DNA of 63,963 nt from Saccharofermentans sp. (GTDB lineage: Bacteria; Bacillota; Clostridia; Saccharofermentanales; Saccharofermentanaceae). Numbering within the stretch: position 1 is the stretch's first letter; every line of letters starts with the position of its first letter. The notes beneath the pieces were generated by a model that saw only the letters and a program-made list of their open reading frames with translations, was not told the DNA's origin and did not search any database. The stretch is taken from contig JAKSRH010000010.1 of assembly GCA_024403675.1 (NCBI GenBank), forward strand, positions 1 through 63,963. Direction: 5' to 3'. The position numbers and the translations under genes are program-made. Of this stretch, positions 16,500-25,978 are shown piece by piece.

Positions 16500-17429
16500 T
16501 TATTCTGCCTTTTCTGGCTCGTTTTTGTCACGCTTCTCTTTCTTGTGTTTTGCCTTCATAGGGCAGCAATCACAGCCTTGAGTGTCATGTGGGCACGCTC
16601 CTGCATCACAACCAACATCTGTGTTCATTGGTGCGATTGCGGACCATGCGTAATTAACAATCTCGGAAACATCATCCTTTGTATACTTAACAGAAACAAT
16701 TTCCTTGATTAGATTTACATCATTAACAATACCTACACCATCTGGTGTTCTAACCTTTTTACCTACCTTAGGGAGACGGCGGTGTGCATCCGCATAAGCG
16801 TCCTTTTCGTACTGAAGGCAGCACATAAGTCTTCCACAAGCACCATTAAGTTTAGAAGGATTAAGAGAAAGATTCTGATCACGCGCCATTCTCAAAGTAA
16901 CTGGTGCGAAATGGTCAAGAAATGTACAACAACAAAGTTCTCTACCGCATACACCTACGCCACCAACAAGCTTTGCCTGATCTCTAGAACCAATCTGACG
17001 AAGCTCGATACGAGCTCTAAATGAAGCAACAAGATCTTTAACAAGTTCGCGGAAGTCTACTCTGTTTTCAGATGTAAAGAAGAACACTACCTTCTTACCA
17101 TCAAAAGAAAATACTGCGTCAATAAGATTCATATCGAGATTATTCTTCTCAATAAGGGAAAGACAGCGATCATAAGCTTCCTTCTCCTTTTCCTGCTTAA
17201 GAGAATATCTCTCGATTTCTTTCTCATCAGCAAATCTCTCTACTGCAATAATGTCTTCTGGCAATAAAGACTCCTCAAGTTCATATGGCTCCTCTACTAC
17301 ATGACCCAAATCAAGGCCCATAGGAGTATCAGCCATAACCATATCGCCAATCTTAAGGTTCAAATCTCCACAGAGATACTTTGTAACCTTACCAGCATCT
17401 CTGAAAGTAATATTTACTATTTTCTTCAT
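16500..17429 (-). CDS. ricT: PSP1-domain protein RicT (YaaT)
   Basis: RicT is part of the RicA-RicF-RicT complex that in Bacillus stimulates RNase Y-dependent mRNA processing and is needed for competence, sporulation and biofilm. The 309-residue protein carries the conserved PSP1 region: LVGGVGVCGRELCCCTFL and LNGACGRLMCCLQYE, whose cysteines bind iron-sulfur clusters in the complex. The tail is Cys- and Lys-rich (CPHDTQGCDCCPMKAKHK). It overlaps holB by four bases (ATGA), the usual Firmicutes order tmk-holB-ricT. Confidence 0.93.
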   Translation of the reverse strand: MKKIVNITFRDAGKVTKYLCGDLNLKIGDMVMADTPMGLDLGHVVEEPYELEESLLPEDIIAVERFADEKEIERYSLKQEKEKEAYDRCLSLIEKNNLDMNLIDAVFSFDGKKVVFFFTSENRVDFRELVKDLVASFRARIELRQIGSRDQAKLVGGVGVCGRELCCCTFLDHFAPVTLRMARDQNLSLNPSKLNGACGRLMCCLQYEKDAYADAHRRLPKVGKKVRTPDGVGIVNDVNLIKEIVSVKYTKDDVSEIVNYAWSAIAPMNTDVGCDAGACPHDTQGCDCCPMKAKHKKEKRDKNEPEKAE

Positions 17430-18451
17430 CGAGCAAGCTCCTTATGTATTTTCAAAAACATACTGCAACATCCTGCTTCAAAATTCACATTAACCTTAAG
17501 TCCTCTAGCGAATTCAGTAACAGCTGCTGCGGCATTAGATATATTTGCATAATTAATCCATTTATTATCAGATAAAAAGTTAATTAAGTCTTTTTCTTTA
17601 TCAATATTTTTTATCATACCTGGTGTTGGAGAAGCAAGTAAAGCAGCCATATCTCCAAGTGTCCAAAGCATGAGAAGAAGCATTTCTTCTATTCTGTCTC
17701 TATTTTTGTCCCAGAATGCAAATTCATCATAAAGAAGGTCTGTCAAAGACATCTTTGGCATAGACAAAACTAGATCAAGAATTCTGTCCCTCTCCTCCGA
17801 GAAACTTTCATCTTGAGCCAAATCCAAAGCTCTTCCTGGAATACCAGAAGAAAACGAAGCGATAAAAGCCGCTTCACTCTCTGGAATAGGTTCCTCACCA
17901 TTTTCACTTCTATTATTAGCAAGTATTGCCTTTATCTCATCAGCAGAATAATTCTTAAGTTTAAGTTCAGTAACACGAGACATAATCGTAGGAATAATTC
18001 TGGAGCTATCTGATACTGTAAGAATAAATGCCACACCCTTTGGTGGCTCTTCTAAAGACTTAAGAAGAAGATTCTGAGACTCATTACCAAGCTGGTCACC
18101 ATTAATGATATACACCTTAGTAGATGCTATCTGAGGGTTAATCGCAATATCACTTGAAACATCACTACGAAGATCTGCAATGCGAATAGACTTGCGACCA
18201 TCAGTAGCTTCAATTCTCTTAATATCAGGGTGAGTACCTGCCACGAAATAACGACAGTTATTACACTTACCACAAGCACCATCAGAATTAGGAGTACTAC
18301 ACATGATTGCTTTCGCGAGTTCTTCTGCAATCAAATGCTTACCCATGCCTTCTGCTCCTGTAATAAGGAATGACTGAGGCATGTGACCATTAAGCATAAG
18401 AGAAATTCTTCTCTTAATGTCCTGCTGACCTATAACCCTGATTAAGCTCAT
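17426..18451 (-). CDS. holB: DNA polymerase III subunit delta'
   Basis: A clamp-loader subunit of 341 residues. It starts MSLIRVIGQQDIKRRI, then a P-loop-like GAEGMGKHL, a zinc-binding set (CSTPNSDGACGKCNNC), and LLLKSLEEPPKGVAFILTVS with the sensor SRIIPTIMSR. It lies between tmk (6 bases) and ricT (4-base overlap), which supports the delta' assignment over the DnaX paralogue. Confidence 0.93.
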   Translation of the reverse strand: MSLIRVIGQQDIKRRISLMLNGHMPQSFLITGAEGMGKHLIAEELAKAIMCSTPNSDGACGKCNNCRYFVAGTHPDIKRIEATDGRKSIRIADLRSDVSSDIAINPQIASTKVYIINGDQLGNESQNLLLKSLEEPPKGVAFILTVSDSSRIIPTIMSRVTELKLKNYSADEIKAILANNRSENGEEPIPESEAAFIASFSSGIPGRALDLAQDESFSEERDRILDLVLSMPKMSLTDLLYDEFAFWDKNRDRIEEMLLLMLWTLGDMAALLASPTPGMIKNIDKEKDLINFLSDNKWINYANISNAAAAVTEFARGLKVNVNFEAGCCSMFLKIHKELAR

Positions 18452-18457
18452 TTTGAT

Positions 18458-19081
18458 TTACCCGAGCTTCTGGAGAATATACTCTCTAATCTGTGCCTGA
18501 ATCTCGTCAGGTGTAGATGATGCGTCAATAATCTTTACACGACTATCCTTGGAAGCAAGCTGGAGATAACCTTCTCTTACCTTTTCCTGAAAAGAAGTAC
18601 CAAGAGCCTCGAGGCGATCCTCTGCTTCACCTCTTGCCTGTCTTCTCTTAAGTGCATCCATAGGAGAAATATCTAGACAAATAGTAATATCTGGCTCCAA
18701 ATTATTAGTCGCAATGTGATTAAGTGTATTTACTAATTCTTCACCAAGTCCTCTAGCACATCCCTGATATGCATAAGTAGAATCAAAGAATCTATCACTT
18801 ACAACAACCTTACCCTCGCTAAGTGCAGGTCTAATTACTTCCTCTGTAATCTGTGCACGTGCTGCCTCATAAAGAAGAAGTTCTGCAAGAGAAGTCATGG
18901 AATCATTCTTCTTATCAAGGAGAATATTTCTAATCTTCTCGCCTACTACAGTACCACCTGGCTCTCTAATCTGGATAAGGTCATGACCCATTTCCTTGAG
19001 CCAATCCATAGTCATCTTAAGCTGTGTGCTTTTGCCACAACCATCAATGCCTTCGAAAGTAATAAAAATACCTTTTCCCAT
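18458..19081 (-). CDS. tmk: Thymidylate kinase
   Basis: Phosphorylates dTMP to dTDP. The 207-residue protein has the P-loop FEGIDGCGKST, the substrate motif VVSDRFFDSTYAYQG and the LID region KRRQARGEAEDRLE. Length and motifs are standard. It is followed by holB and ricT and preceded by the Asn/Arg-rich gene. Confidence 0.97.
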   Translation of the reverse strand: MGKGIFITFEGIDGCGKSTQLKMTMDWLKEMGHDLIQIREPGGTVVGEKIRNILLDKKNDSMTSLAELLLYEAARAQITEEVIRPALSEGKVVVSDRFFDSTYAYQGCARGLGEELVNTLNHIATNNLEPDITICLDISPMDALKRRQARGEAEDRLEALGTSFQEKVREGYLQLASKDSRVKIIDASSTPDEIQAQIREYILQKLG

Positions 19082-19087
19082 AGTAAA

Positions 19088-19519
19088 TTAATCCAACTTT
19101 ATAGTGTGAATTCCAGCAATCTCAATCCAGATTTCCTTCTCAATACGATCATTCTCGAGACGAATATCTTCAAGTGTCTCTTCTGCCTTCTCGTATTTTG
19201 GCTGGAACTGTGTACGTGGTCTGTCATTACGACGATCACGATTATTACGACGGTTCTTATTGCCATCGCGGTTAAACTCACGGTTCTTGCCATTATTATT
19301 CTGGTCACGATTCTGTGACTTCTGCTGATTTTGATTCTGGTTCTGATTCTGATTATTCTGCTCAGAATTATTCTTGTTCATCTGTGGCTTACGCTCACCG
19401 TTGTAGTTACGGTTCTTACGGCGTCTGTTATTGTTACGCTGTCCGCCCTGACCACCCTGGCCATTCTGATTATTCTGATTATTCTGTGCCTTAGGCGCAT
19501 TGTTGTTATTCTCAGCCAT
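19088..19519 (-). CDS. Asn/Gln/Arg-rich low-complexity protein
   Basis: A 143-residue protein I do not recognise. Residues 1-105 are nearly all Asn, Gln, Arg, Lys and Gly, with stretches such as NNQNNQNGQGGQGGQRNNNR and NQNQNQNQNQQKSQNRDQ. Only the last 35 residues look ordered (YEKAEETLEDIRLENDRIEK then IWIEIAGIHTIKLD). There is no signal peptide or membrane segment. The composition suggests a disordered, positively charged, RNA- or condensate-associated protein. The ATG follows a weak GGAGGC site. It ends 6 bases before tmk, so it is co-transcribed with replication and RNA-processing genes. Confidence 0.75.
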   Translation of the reverse strand: MAENNNNAPKAQNNQNNQNGQGGQGGQRNNNRRRKNRNYNGERKPQMNKNNSEQNNQNQNQNQNQQKSQNRDQNNNGKNREFNRDGNKNRRNNRDRRNDRPRTQFQPKYEKAEETLEDIRLENDRIEKEIWIEIAGIHTIKLD

Positions 19520-19566
19520 AATGCCTCCAAAAAGATGTTAACTACAAAATTATATCGATAATACTT

Positions 19567-20400
19567 TTAAAACTCAAATTGCCCTATAAACTTTACACTC
19601 TTGTCCTCAGGGACAGGACCGTCATACTCACGAATATCCTTGAATGGACACAGTACAAATGCTCTCTCATACATTCTTGGATGTGGAATTATAAGTCTGT
19701 CTGAATCCATAGTAATATCATCATAAAGAAGGATATCAATATCTATAGTTCTAGGACCATTCTTTATTGTACGTACTCTATGTAAATCTAGCTCGATTTT
19801 CTGAGTAAGGTTAAGTAATTCCTCTGGCTCTAAGTCAGTCTTAACATCTAAAACTGTGTTATAAAAATAAGGCTGGTCATCATAGCCCACTGGCTCTGTC
19901 TCATAAAGACCACCAGCCTTAATAATCTGCACATGACCAGACATCATAAGACGCTTAGAGGCTTCCTTAAGATACTGTTCCTTATCACCCATGTTACTTC
20001 CAAGTGCCAAGACTACACTGTGCTTAAACCCGCTTTCCTGCACTCTATTAAGCTCGATAGTCGTTTCCATTGTCTTAAACATACCAACAACTGGTGCCTG
20101 CGGTTTAGAAACAGTCACCTTAACACTATCTGGGATATCTGAATAATCCAGAACAATCCCTCCGATGTTATACGCAAGGTTCTCAATAAGATTTCCCTTA
20201 GAAGTAGTAACATAATTCTTAATACGCTCATAAAGCTCTGCATAATTAATGGTGCCTTCAAGATTATCTGTCATTGCTCCTGGAATTCTGTTACATGCCA
20301 TATCAACAGTAACAACAAAAGTCTGACCATTCTCCTTTTCCTCTGGAAGACAGCCAGTATATCCATAAAATTCCATGTCAACCATTCTCAAATGATCCAT
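19567..20400 (-). CDS. folK: Bifunctional dihydroneopterin aldolase / HPPK (FolB-FolK)
   Basis: A fused enzyme of folate synthesis, 277 residues. Residues 1-115 are FolB, which cleaves dihydroneopterin (MVDMEFYGYTGCLPEEKENG). Residues about 125-277 are FolK, which pyrophosphorylates hydroxymethyldihydropterin (VVLALGSNMGDKEQYL, GPRTIDIDILLYDD, IPHPRMYERAFVL). The gene follows folP with a TAATG overlap and precedes the Asn-rich gene. The order on the strand is folE, folP, folBK. Confidence 0.95.
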   Translation of the reverse strand: MDHLRMVDMEFYGYTGCLPEEKENGQTFVVTVDMACNRIPGAMTDNLEGTINYAELYERIKNYVTTSKGNLIENLAYNIGGIVLDYSDIPDSVKVTVSKPQAPVVGMFKTMETTIELNRVQESGFKHSVVLALGSNMGDKEQYLKEASKRLMMSGHVQIIKAGGLYETEPVGYDDQPYFYNTVLDVKTDLEPEELLNLTQKIELDLHRVRTIKNGPRTIDIDILLYDDITMDSDRLIIPHPRMYERAFVLCPFKDIREYDGPVPEDKSVKFIGQFEF

Positions 20401-21233
20401 TACTTACCACCCTTAATAAAATCGTATCCCTTAAGTGCCTTAACAGTTAAATCAACATTATGCACACGAAGCATGCATGCACCGTTAGAAACTCCAGCAA
20501 TTCCAAGTCCAAGTGATGTCTCGTCACGATTTTTGGCACTAGTTTCGCCACCCATGACTTCCGCTACAAGTCTCTTTCGAGATAGTGCAAGAAGTACAGG
20601 ATATTCTCCCTCAATAGAAAGTGTATCCAAATCCTTTATGAGCGCAGCATCCTGCTCTCTAGTAGTACCAAAACCGATACCTGGATCCATAATAATACTG
20701 TCCTTGGTAATACCCGCATCAAGAGCCTTTTGTGCCTGAACTTTTAGCACATCAGAAGCATAACTTGCCACGTCAACACTACCTTCATGAGGATACAAAC
20801 GGGCGTTATACATAAGCACCACACCAGCATCAAAAGATGCAACAACACTTGCCATATCAGGATCGTTTAAAGCTTCAATGTCATTAATAATATGCGCACC
20901 AGCCTTAAGTGCTGCCTTTGCCACCTGTGACTTATAAGTATCAACAGAAATAACAACATCAGTATTATTAGCAAGGTACTCAATTACTGGTACGATACGA
21001 CCAATTTCTTCTTCGTCAGAAATCTTAGTAAAACCTGGACGTGTAGACTCTCCACCTACATCAATAATATCAGCACCAGCTTCAATCATCGCCATGGCAT
21101 TGCGGATAGCATCCTCCGTGCCAAAATTATCACCACCATCCGAAAAGGAATCTGGTGTCACATTAAGAATACCCATAACAAGGGTATGTTTACTTGTATC
21201 GAGAACTTTGTCACGACATCTGATAATGCTCAT
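20400..21233 (-). CDS. folP: Dihydropteroate synthase
   Basis: Joins hydroxymethyldihydropterin pyrophosphate to p-aminobenzoate; the sulfonamide target. Motifs are MGILNVTPDSFSDGG, DVGGESTRPGF, IINDIEALNDPDM, IMDPGIGFGTT and LALSRKRLVAEVMG. The 277-residue length is normal. It overlaps both folE and folBK at TAATG junctions, so the three are translationally coupled. Confidence 0.97.
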   Translation of the reverse strand: MSIIRCRDKVLDTSKHTLVMGILNVTPDSFSDGGDNFGTEDAIRNAMAMIEAGADIIDVGGESTRPGFTKISDEEEIGRIVPVIEYLANNTDVVISVDTYKSQVAKAALKAGAHIINDIEALNDPDMASVVASFDAGVVLMYNARLYPHEGSVDVASYASDVLKVQAQKALDAGITKDSIIMDPGIGFGTTREQDAALIKDLDTLSIEGEYPVLLALSRKRLVAEVMGGETSAKNRDETSLGLGIAGVSNGACMLRVHNVDLTVKALKGYDFIKGGK

Positions 21234-21853
21234 TAGCAGCCTCTCTGACGGTTAATAAGAGCAAGTGCCTCATTACGAGTTCTAGCATCAGTTCTGCAGC
21301 CACCTCTCATGGCAGAAGTTACTGTCTTAGAACCTGGCTTCTTAATACCACGCATAGTCATACAAAGGTGCTCTGCCTCAATAACAACACATACTGCTGC
21401 AGCGTCAATGCAATCAATAATCTGATCTGCAATCTCAGATGTGAGTCTTTCCTGAAGCTGTGGCTTACGTGAAAGTGTATCTACAATACGAGCTACCTTA
21501 GAAAGGCCAAAAATTTTGCCATCCTTAGGAATATATACAACATGTGCCTTACCATGGAATGGTAGCAAGTGATGCTCACACATACTATAGAAAGGAATAT
21601 CTCCAATAAGAATCATCTCGTCATTGCCAGGCTCAGTGAAAACTTTGATATCCTTCTTGATATCTCTATGAAGTCCAGAAAACACCTCGGCATACATTCT
21701 AGCTACACGCTGTGGTGTCTCAAGAAGGCCCTCTCTATCAGGGTCCTCACCAATAGCCTTCAAAATCATACGAATTGCCTCTTCGATAGCAGGCAAATCC
21801 ATGTTCTGACGGCTCTCCTCTGGTATTCTCATATCTGAATCGTAATCGTACAT
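21233..21853 (-). CDS. folE: GTP cyclohydrolase I
   Basis: Makes dihydroneopterin triphosphate from GTP, the first folate step. The 206-residue protein has the zinc ligands in [19 protein letters not shown] and the catalytic/zinc region [38 protein letters not shown] is the usual N-terminal block. First of the folE-folP-folBK cluster. Confidence 0.97.
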   Translation of the reverse strand: MYDYDSDMRIPEESRQNMDLPAIEEAIRMILKAIGEDPDREGLLETPQRVARMYAEVFSGLHRDIKKDIKVFTEPGNDEMILIGDIPFYSMCEHHLLPFHGKAHVVYIPKDGKIFGLSKVARIVDTLSRKPQLQERLTSEIADQIIDCIDAAAVCVVIEAEHLCMTMRGIKKPGSKTVTSAMRGGCRTDARTRNEALALINRQRGC

Positions 21854-21871
21854 CTTATACTCCTCTAATGC

Positions 21872-22774
21872 TTAGTGCATATGTTTCTTTCTATACTCAA
21901 GTGGTGTCATACCAATCTGCTTACGGAAAGCCACATTAAATCTCTGTGGACTACTAAAACCCGCCTGACTAGCAACTGCTGACACTTTAATCTCATTATT
22001 CTCAAGAAGTTCGCACGCCTTACCAATTCTCTTTTTCATAAGGTAAGACATAGGACTCATGTTAAACTCATCTCTAAAAGCTCTAGTAAAATAGCCCTGG
22101 CTTAAGAAAACATAAGAAGCTGCGTTAGCAACCGTAATACCATGCTCATACTGGCTATCGCTATACGCCTTGGCAATAAGAACAAGCTCGCGAGTCTTAC
22201 CATTTTTAACTCTAAGGCTCTCCTCCCACTCCTTCTTAAGAGCTCTAGCAAGTGTAATCATAAGCTCTAATGTGAGAATACGAAGCATGAGTTCTTTGGA
22301 TAAATAATCTCCGTTACGTTCTTCAACGATACGCTCCATAAGTACGATAATAGACTTCTTAAATGTACCTGCTAATACAGAATAATTAGACTTTTCTACA
22401 GAATCGTCACCAGTAGCAAACTCCATAAAACTATCAAGAGACTGCTGGCTCGCCTTATGACTCTTATGGTCAAGTGCGAATCCAAAGTGAAGACTCATTG
22501 TCTCAGCAGTTGGAGTAATAACTCTTAATGAATGTGGAACATTAGGTCTTATAACAAGGACTGCACCCTTATCTACAATTACCTTACGACCATCAATAAT
22601 AAACTCAATCTTTCCCTGACGAAGATAAAACAATTCATTATCCTGATGCACCTTAGTTACAGGTTCAGAATCCTTCTTCTCAAGCACGTGTTCAAAGCCT
22701 TCAAAAACAACTGGCATAGAACCGTTATCGCTAATTAATGTATCTTCAATTACAGGTAATAAAGTCTCGTACAT
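21872..22774 (-). CDS. AraC-family regulator with cupin sensor domain
   Basis: A 300-residue regulator. The N-terminal cupin (HQDNELFYLRQGKIEFIIDG, then VLVIRPNVPHSL) should bind a sugar-like effector. The C-terminal 100 residues contain two helix-turn-helix motifs (VANAASYVFLSQGYFTRAFR; VSAVASQAGFSSPQRFNVAF) and the ending IGMTPLEYRKKHMH. A TTG start at 22792 is possible, but the ATG at 22774, eight bases after GAGG, is better. It lies 10 bases downstream of the esterase-like gene and is probably co-transcribed with it. Confidence 0.9.
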   Translation of the reverse strand: MYETLLPVIEDTLISDNGSMPVVFEGFEHVLEKKDSEPVTKVHQDNELFYLRQGKIEFIIDGRKVIVDKGAVLVIRPNVPHSLRVITPTAETMSLHFGFALDHKSHKASQQSLDSFMEFATGDDSVEKSNYSVLAGTFKKSIIVLMERIVEERNGDYLSKELMLRILTLELMITLARALKKEWEESLRVKNGKTRELVLIAKAYSDSQYEHGITVANAASYVFLSQGYFTRAFRDEFNMSPMSYLMKKRIGKACELLENNEIKVSAVASQAGFSSPQRFNVAFRKQIGMTPLEYRKKHMH

Positions 22775-22784
22775 AACCTTATCC

Positions 22785-25040
22785 TCATTCAAATCTTATG
22801 TTATCGATATAAATCTCACCGTTACGAGAAGAATCCTCAACGGTAATCTTGAGGCTATCCAAAGTGATATAGTCCTCATTAGGCTTGTAATTAAATACAA
22901 GCGTCTGCCAAGTAAGCTGCTGACGCACCTCTGCATCACCAAAATTTTCAATCTTAATACTCTTACGAACAGTATCAGGATTAAACACATCTACAAGAAG
23001 CTTCTTCTTACCATAGAGCTTAATAGGACCCATAAGTGATGCGTAACTTAATACTGGTTCAAAACCATAAAGTGAGTTCTCTGTCTCATATCTAATATGA
23101 AGCGATGACTTACCTGCTGTCTTATTCATGGCATCAGAAGTAATTACACCATTGCCCTTAAAAGTTCTATACACTTTAAGCTTCTCAAACTCACTATCGG
23201 CATCAACCTTACCAACAAATTCCAAATTATCGCAATCTGCAAAAGTAAGATCAGGCGCATAAAATGCTGCATCTCTATCAAATCTGAAAGGCAATACTGG
23301 AAGGTCAGAAAGATTCTTAAATGTAGCATCATGTGGGAATGGTGAGAAACCATAAGTAACACTAACAGGATCTGCAATGTCATCACACCATACCATTACG
23401 CGCACACCATGAAGGATTCTAGCCTTGGCAGGATAGAAAACTCTATCAGGTCCGCAAACAGCAAATCCCTTTAGCTCAGACTCACCTTCACTTAATCTTA
23501 AACCATCACCAAGATTATCAAACTGCAAAATCAGCTTGTTACCCGCCTTCTCACAACCGGAGCACATAGGGCAAGACTTTGGCATCTTAGGTGTAATGTG
23601 AATACCAAGGGCAATAATTGCAAGTCTTGTACCAAGAGTAAAACTCATAGTCTTATCAGGCAAAAGCAAATCATGAAGACTTACGATACCACTTTGCATA
23701 TTAAGTCTATTGGCAAAAGCAGTAAGATTCTCATTAAACTCGATAACCTTATATGGGAACTCATAATCAACACATGACGGATGCATAGCCACCATAAGGA
23801 AGGAAGGCATTATGGAATCATCATATACAGACTTTGGTTCAAACACCTGTGAAAGTGTGCCAAGAAGTCCCATGAGAAGCAAGTCATATCTACCAAAAAG
23901 GTTCTCATCCTTATTAGGTGAAAAGCAAAATCCTCTTACAGGTACACCAACAAGTGGTGCAAGCTTTGCCTTATAAAGTGTGGATACTCTGTATCTTTTC
24001 TTAATGTAACCAGTGCTTTCAGCCTTCTGTTCAGTTTTAACACGCATGTCGGAAAACATATTAAAATCTAGTGTCTTAGCAGCACTATTTTCTGGCACTT
24101 TTACGTCTTTCATAGAAGATGTACTAGAAGATGGGAAATCAAGTTCCATTGTAGTATTCTGAACTTCTTCCTCACGTGTAGACTGACCTTCAAGCTCTCT
24201 ATACTTAGCATCCTTACTAAGGTCAAAATCAAAGAAACTCTTATCATCCTTGATTTCCTGCTTAAGATTCTCGGCTTCACGTCTATTACGGTCCTTTTTC
24301 AAAAGACCACGATACTTAGCATCATCTAAGGCCAAACCAAGTTCATCAAGGTAATCATAAATTGCTTCCTGACTCTGAAGTGACTTCTCAGATATCCAGT
24401 TAATAATTGTAGAATCTGGAGTAGAAAGGTCAATTACACCTACTGGGTAGTTAACTTGATCTGCAATTGTATATGCAAATGAAAATGCAGATGAAGACAC
24501 TAGAGAAAGTTCCTTAGTATCACTAATCTTTATCCAGTGTGCGTCTTTAAAATACTGCTTAGGCTCGTAATCGATATCCTCTTCTCCACTCTCAAGACCA
24601 TCTCTAGCTGGTGTCATAAAGCGAAGATGTGTCATTACCTGACGCTTAAGTGGAGTAGATGGCGCATTAGCATTACGCATTGGAATAGACAAGAAGTCTG
24701 AACCCAAGAAAACCCATACGTCACCACATCTGATATCGGAATAAGTTACAGTTGTCTGAAAGCATTTGAAGATAAAAGTATATGCGTCTGTAGAAGCTGT
24801 GTATGCAGGAATTTTGAAACTAAAATTACCCTTAGGAGAAGTTGTAGTCTCAAGGCTAAGGATAACACCATACTCTGTATCGAGTTTGGAAATTTTACGA
24901 CCATCAGTAGGATCCTTGGAAATATCCAAAGTAATTGTCGCACTAGGAGCTGCCACACCTTCAATAACAAAAGGTACATTCTGCTGGAAAACAGTCTTAT
25001 TGTTAAGCCAGCTTGGCAATTGAATCTGATTCACCTGCAT
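22785..25040 (-). CDS. Sialate O-acetylesterase-like protein lacking the catalytic residues
   Basis: A 751-residue cytoplasmic protein that follows the sialate O-acetylesterase (SASA) fold end to end. LPSWLNNKTVFQQNVPFVIEG is the N-terminal sandwich domain. GDVWV at 106-110 matches the start of the nucleophile motif, and YPVGVIDLSTPDSTIINWIS, LVGVPVRGFCFSPNKDEN and TLGTRLAIIALGIHIT match later blocks. The normal GQSNM nucleophile motif reads GSDFL, with Asp115 where Ser should be, the QGE block is SPNKDE, and the catalytic Asp-x-x-His block is gone. A charged insertion (about 225-350) is specific to this protein. The C-terminal 130 residues resemble a carbohydrate-binding sandwich. No signal peptide is visible. 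A sugar-binding or regulatory role is my inference. Confidence 0.7.
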   Translation of the reverse strand: MQVNQIQLPSWLNNKTVFQQNVPFVIEGVAAPSATITLDISKDPTDGRKISKLDTEYGVILSLETTTSPKGNFSFKIPAYTASTDAYTFIFKCFQTTVTYSDIRCGDVWVFLGSDFLSIPMRNANAPSTPLKRQVMTHLRFMTPARDGLESGEEDIDYEPKQYFKDAHWIKISDTKELSLVSSSAFSFAYTIADQVNYPVGVIDLSTPDSTIINWISEKSLQSQEAIYDYLDELGLALDDAKYRGLLKKDRNRREAENLKQEIKDDKSFFDFDLSKDAKYRELEGQSTREEEVQNTTMELDFPSSSTSSMKDVKVPENSAAKTLDFNMFSDMRVKTEQKAESTGYIKKRYRVSTLYKAKLAPLVGVPVRGFCFSPNKDENLFGRYDLLLMGLLGTLSQVFEPKSVYDDSIMPSFLMVAMHPSCVDYEFPYKVIEFNENLTAFANRLNMQSGIVSLHDLLLPDKTMSFTLGTRLAIIALGIHITPKMPKSCPMCSGCEKAGNKLILQFDNLGDGLRLSEGESELKGFAVCGPDRVFYPAKARILHGVRVMVWCDDIADPVSVTYGFSPFPHDATFKNLSDLPVLPFRFDRDAAFYAPDLTFADCDNLEFVGKVDADSEFEKLKVYRTFKGNGVITSDAMNKTAGKSSLHIRYETENSLYGFEPVLSYASLMGPIKLYGKKKLLVDVFNPDTVRKSIKIENFGDAEVRQQLTWQTLVFNYKPNEDYITLDSLKITVEDSSRNGEIYIDNIRFE

Positions 25041-25135
25041 ATAATATCTTCGCTTTCAAAAAAGATTATAGTTTAACTAAGATATTATACAGTAAAAATC
25101 GAGATTTTTATAGTTATAGAATACTTAAGGAATAC

Positions 25136-25915
25136 TCAGCCCTCAGATGAAACCATAACATTAATGCCCTTTTCCTTGCAGGCATTAATTGTCTCTTCCT
25201 CAACTCCATCATCAATAATAAGATAGTTAATCTTGCTTGTAGAAATAAATGGAGAAGCAGAGTCATCACCAATCTTAGTGGAGTCAACAAGAGCTACGAT
25301 ATTTTTACATCTTTCAGTACACATTCGCTTGAGCTCGAGCTCATAGAAGTTATTACCTGAAAGACCATTATCAATTGAAAAACCATTACCAGAAACGAAA
25401 TAATATTCTGCCTTAAGTCGACCAAGCATCTCACGGCTCATAACACCCTCGACCGCACCAGAATGTGGTCTAAGCATACCGCCGATAAGGATAATAGACT
25501 TGAAATTATTGTATCTTTGAAGCTCCATAGCAGTATGAATACCATTAGTAACAACAGTGACATCCTGCTTATCTTTCAAATATGGAATCATGTGAAAAGT
25601 TGTTGAGCTAGCATCCATAAAAATAGTATCGCCATCTCTAACAAGTTCAGCAGCCTTACGACCAATCTTACGCTTAAGATCTACATGGGTTACAGAACGA
25701 ACCATGTAGTTATCACCCATCTCACTATGTGGCTTCTCAGGAAGTCTTACACCACCGTGATATCTAACAATAGCGCCATCTCTAGCAAGATCTCTGAGAT
25801 CTGTTCTAATAGTCGCACCAGTCACACCAAGACGCTCTGAAAGGTCATTGGTATTAATTGTGCCCTCTGTAGCGAGGATGTCTAATATCTGTTTTCTTCG
25901 TTCTAAGTTAATCAT
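25136..25915 (-). CDS. DeoR-family transcriptional regulator
   Basis: A 259-residue repressor of the sugar-metabolism type. The N-terminus is the DeoR winged helix (RRKQILDILATEGTINTNDL, ERLGVTGATIRTDLRDL, YHGGVRL). The rest is the phosphosugar-isomerase-like effector domain (DTIFMDASSTTFHMI, TVVTNGIHTAMEL, ILIGGMLRPHSGAVEG). Its promoter region holds a perfect 13-bp inverted repeat (25926-25969), so it is probably autoregulated. Neighbours are the dockerin protein upstream and the esterase-like gene downstream. Target pathway unknown. Confidence 0.92.
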   Translation of the reverse strand: MINLERRKQILDILATEGTINTNDLSERLGVTGATIRTDLRDLARDGAIVRYHGGVRLPEKPHSEMGDNYMVRSVTHVDLKRKIGRKAAELVRDGDTIFMDASSTTFHMIPYLKDKQDVTVVTNGIHTAMELQRYNNFKSIILIGGMLRPHSGAVEGVMSREMLGRLKAEYYFVSGNGFSIDNGLSGNNFYELELKRMCTERCKNIVALVDSTKIGDDSASPFISTSKINYLIIDDGVEEETINACKEKGINVMVSSEG

Positions 25916-25921
25916 AGAAGA

Positions 25922-25969
25922 ATAATATCAAATGAAAAGTTTTAAAGTCAATGTCATTTTCATTTGATA
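25922..25969 (-). promoter_or_regulatory. DeoR promoter with 13-bp inverted-repeat operator
   Basis: On the minus strand TTGACT (25951-25946) and TATTAT (25927-25922) are 18 bases apart. A perfect inverted repeat, TATCAAATGAAAA (25926-25938) and TTTTCATTTGATA (25957-25969), flanks the -35 and overlaps the -10. This is a typical repressor-operator layout. Confidence 0.75.
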
Positions 25970-25978
25970 ATTATATCT

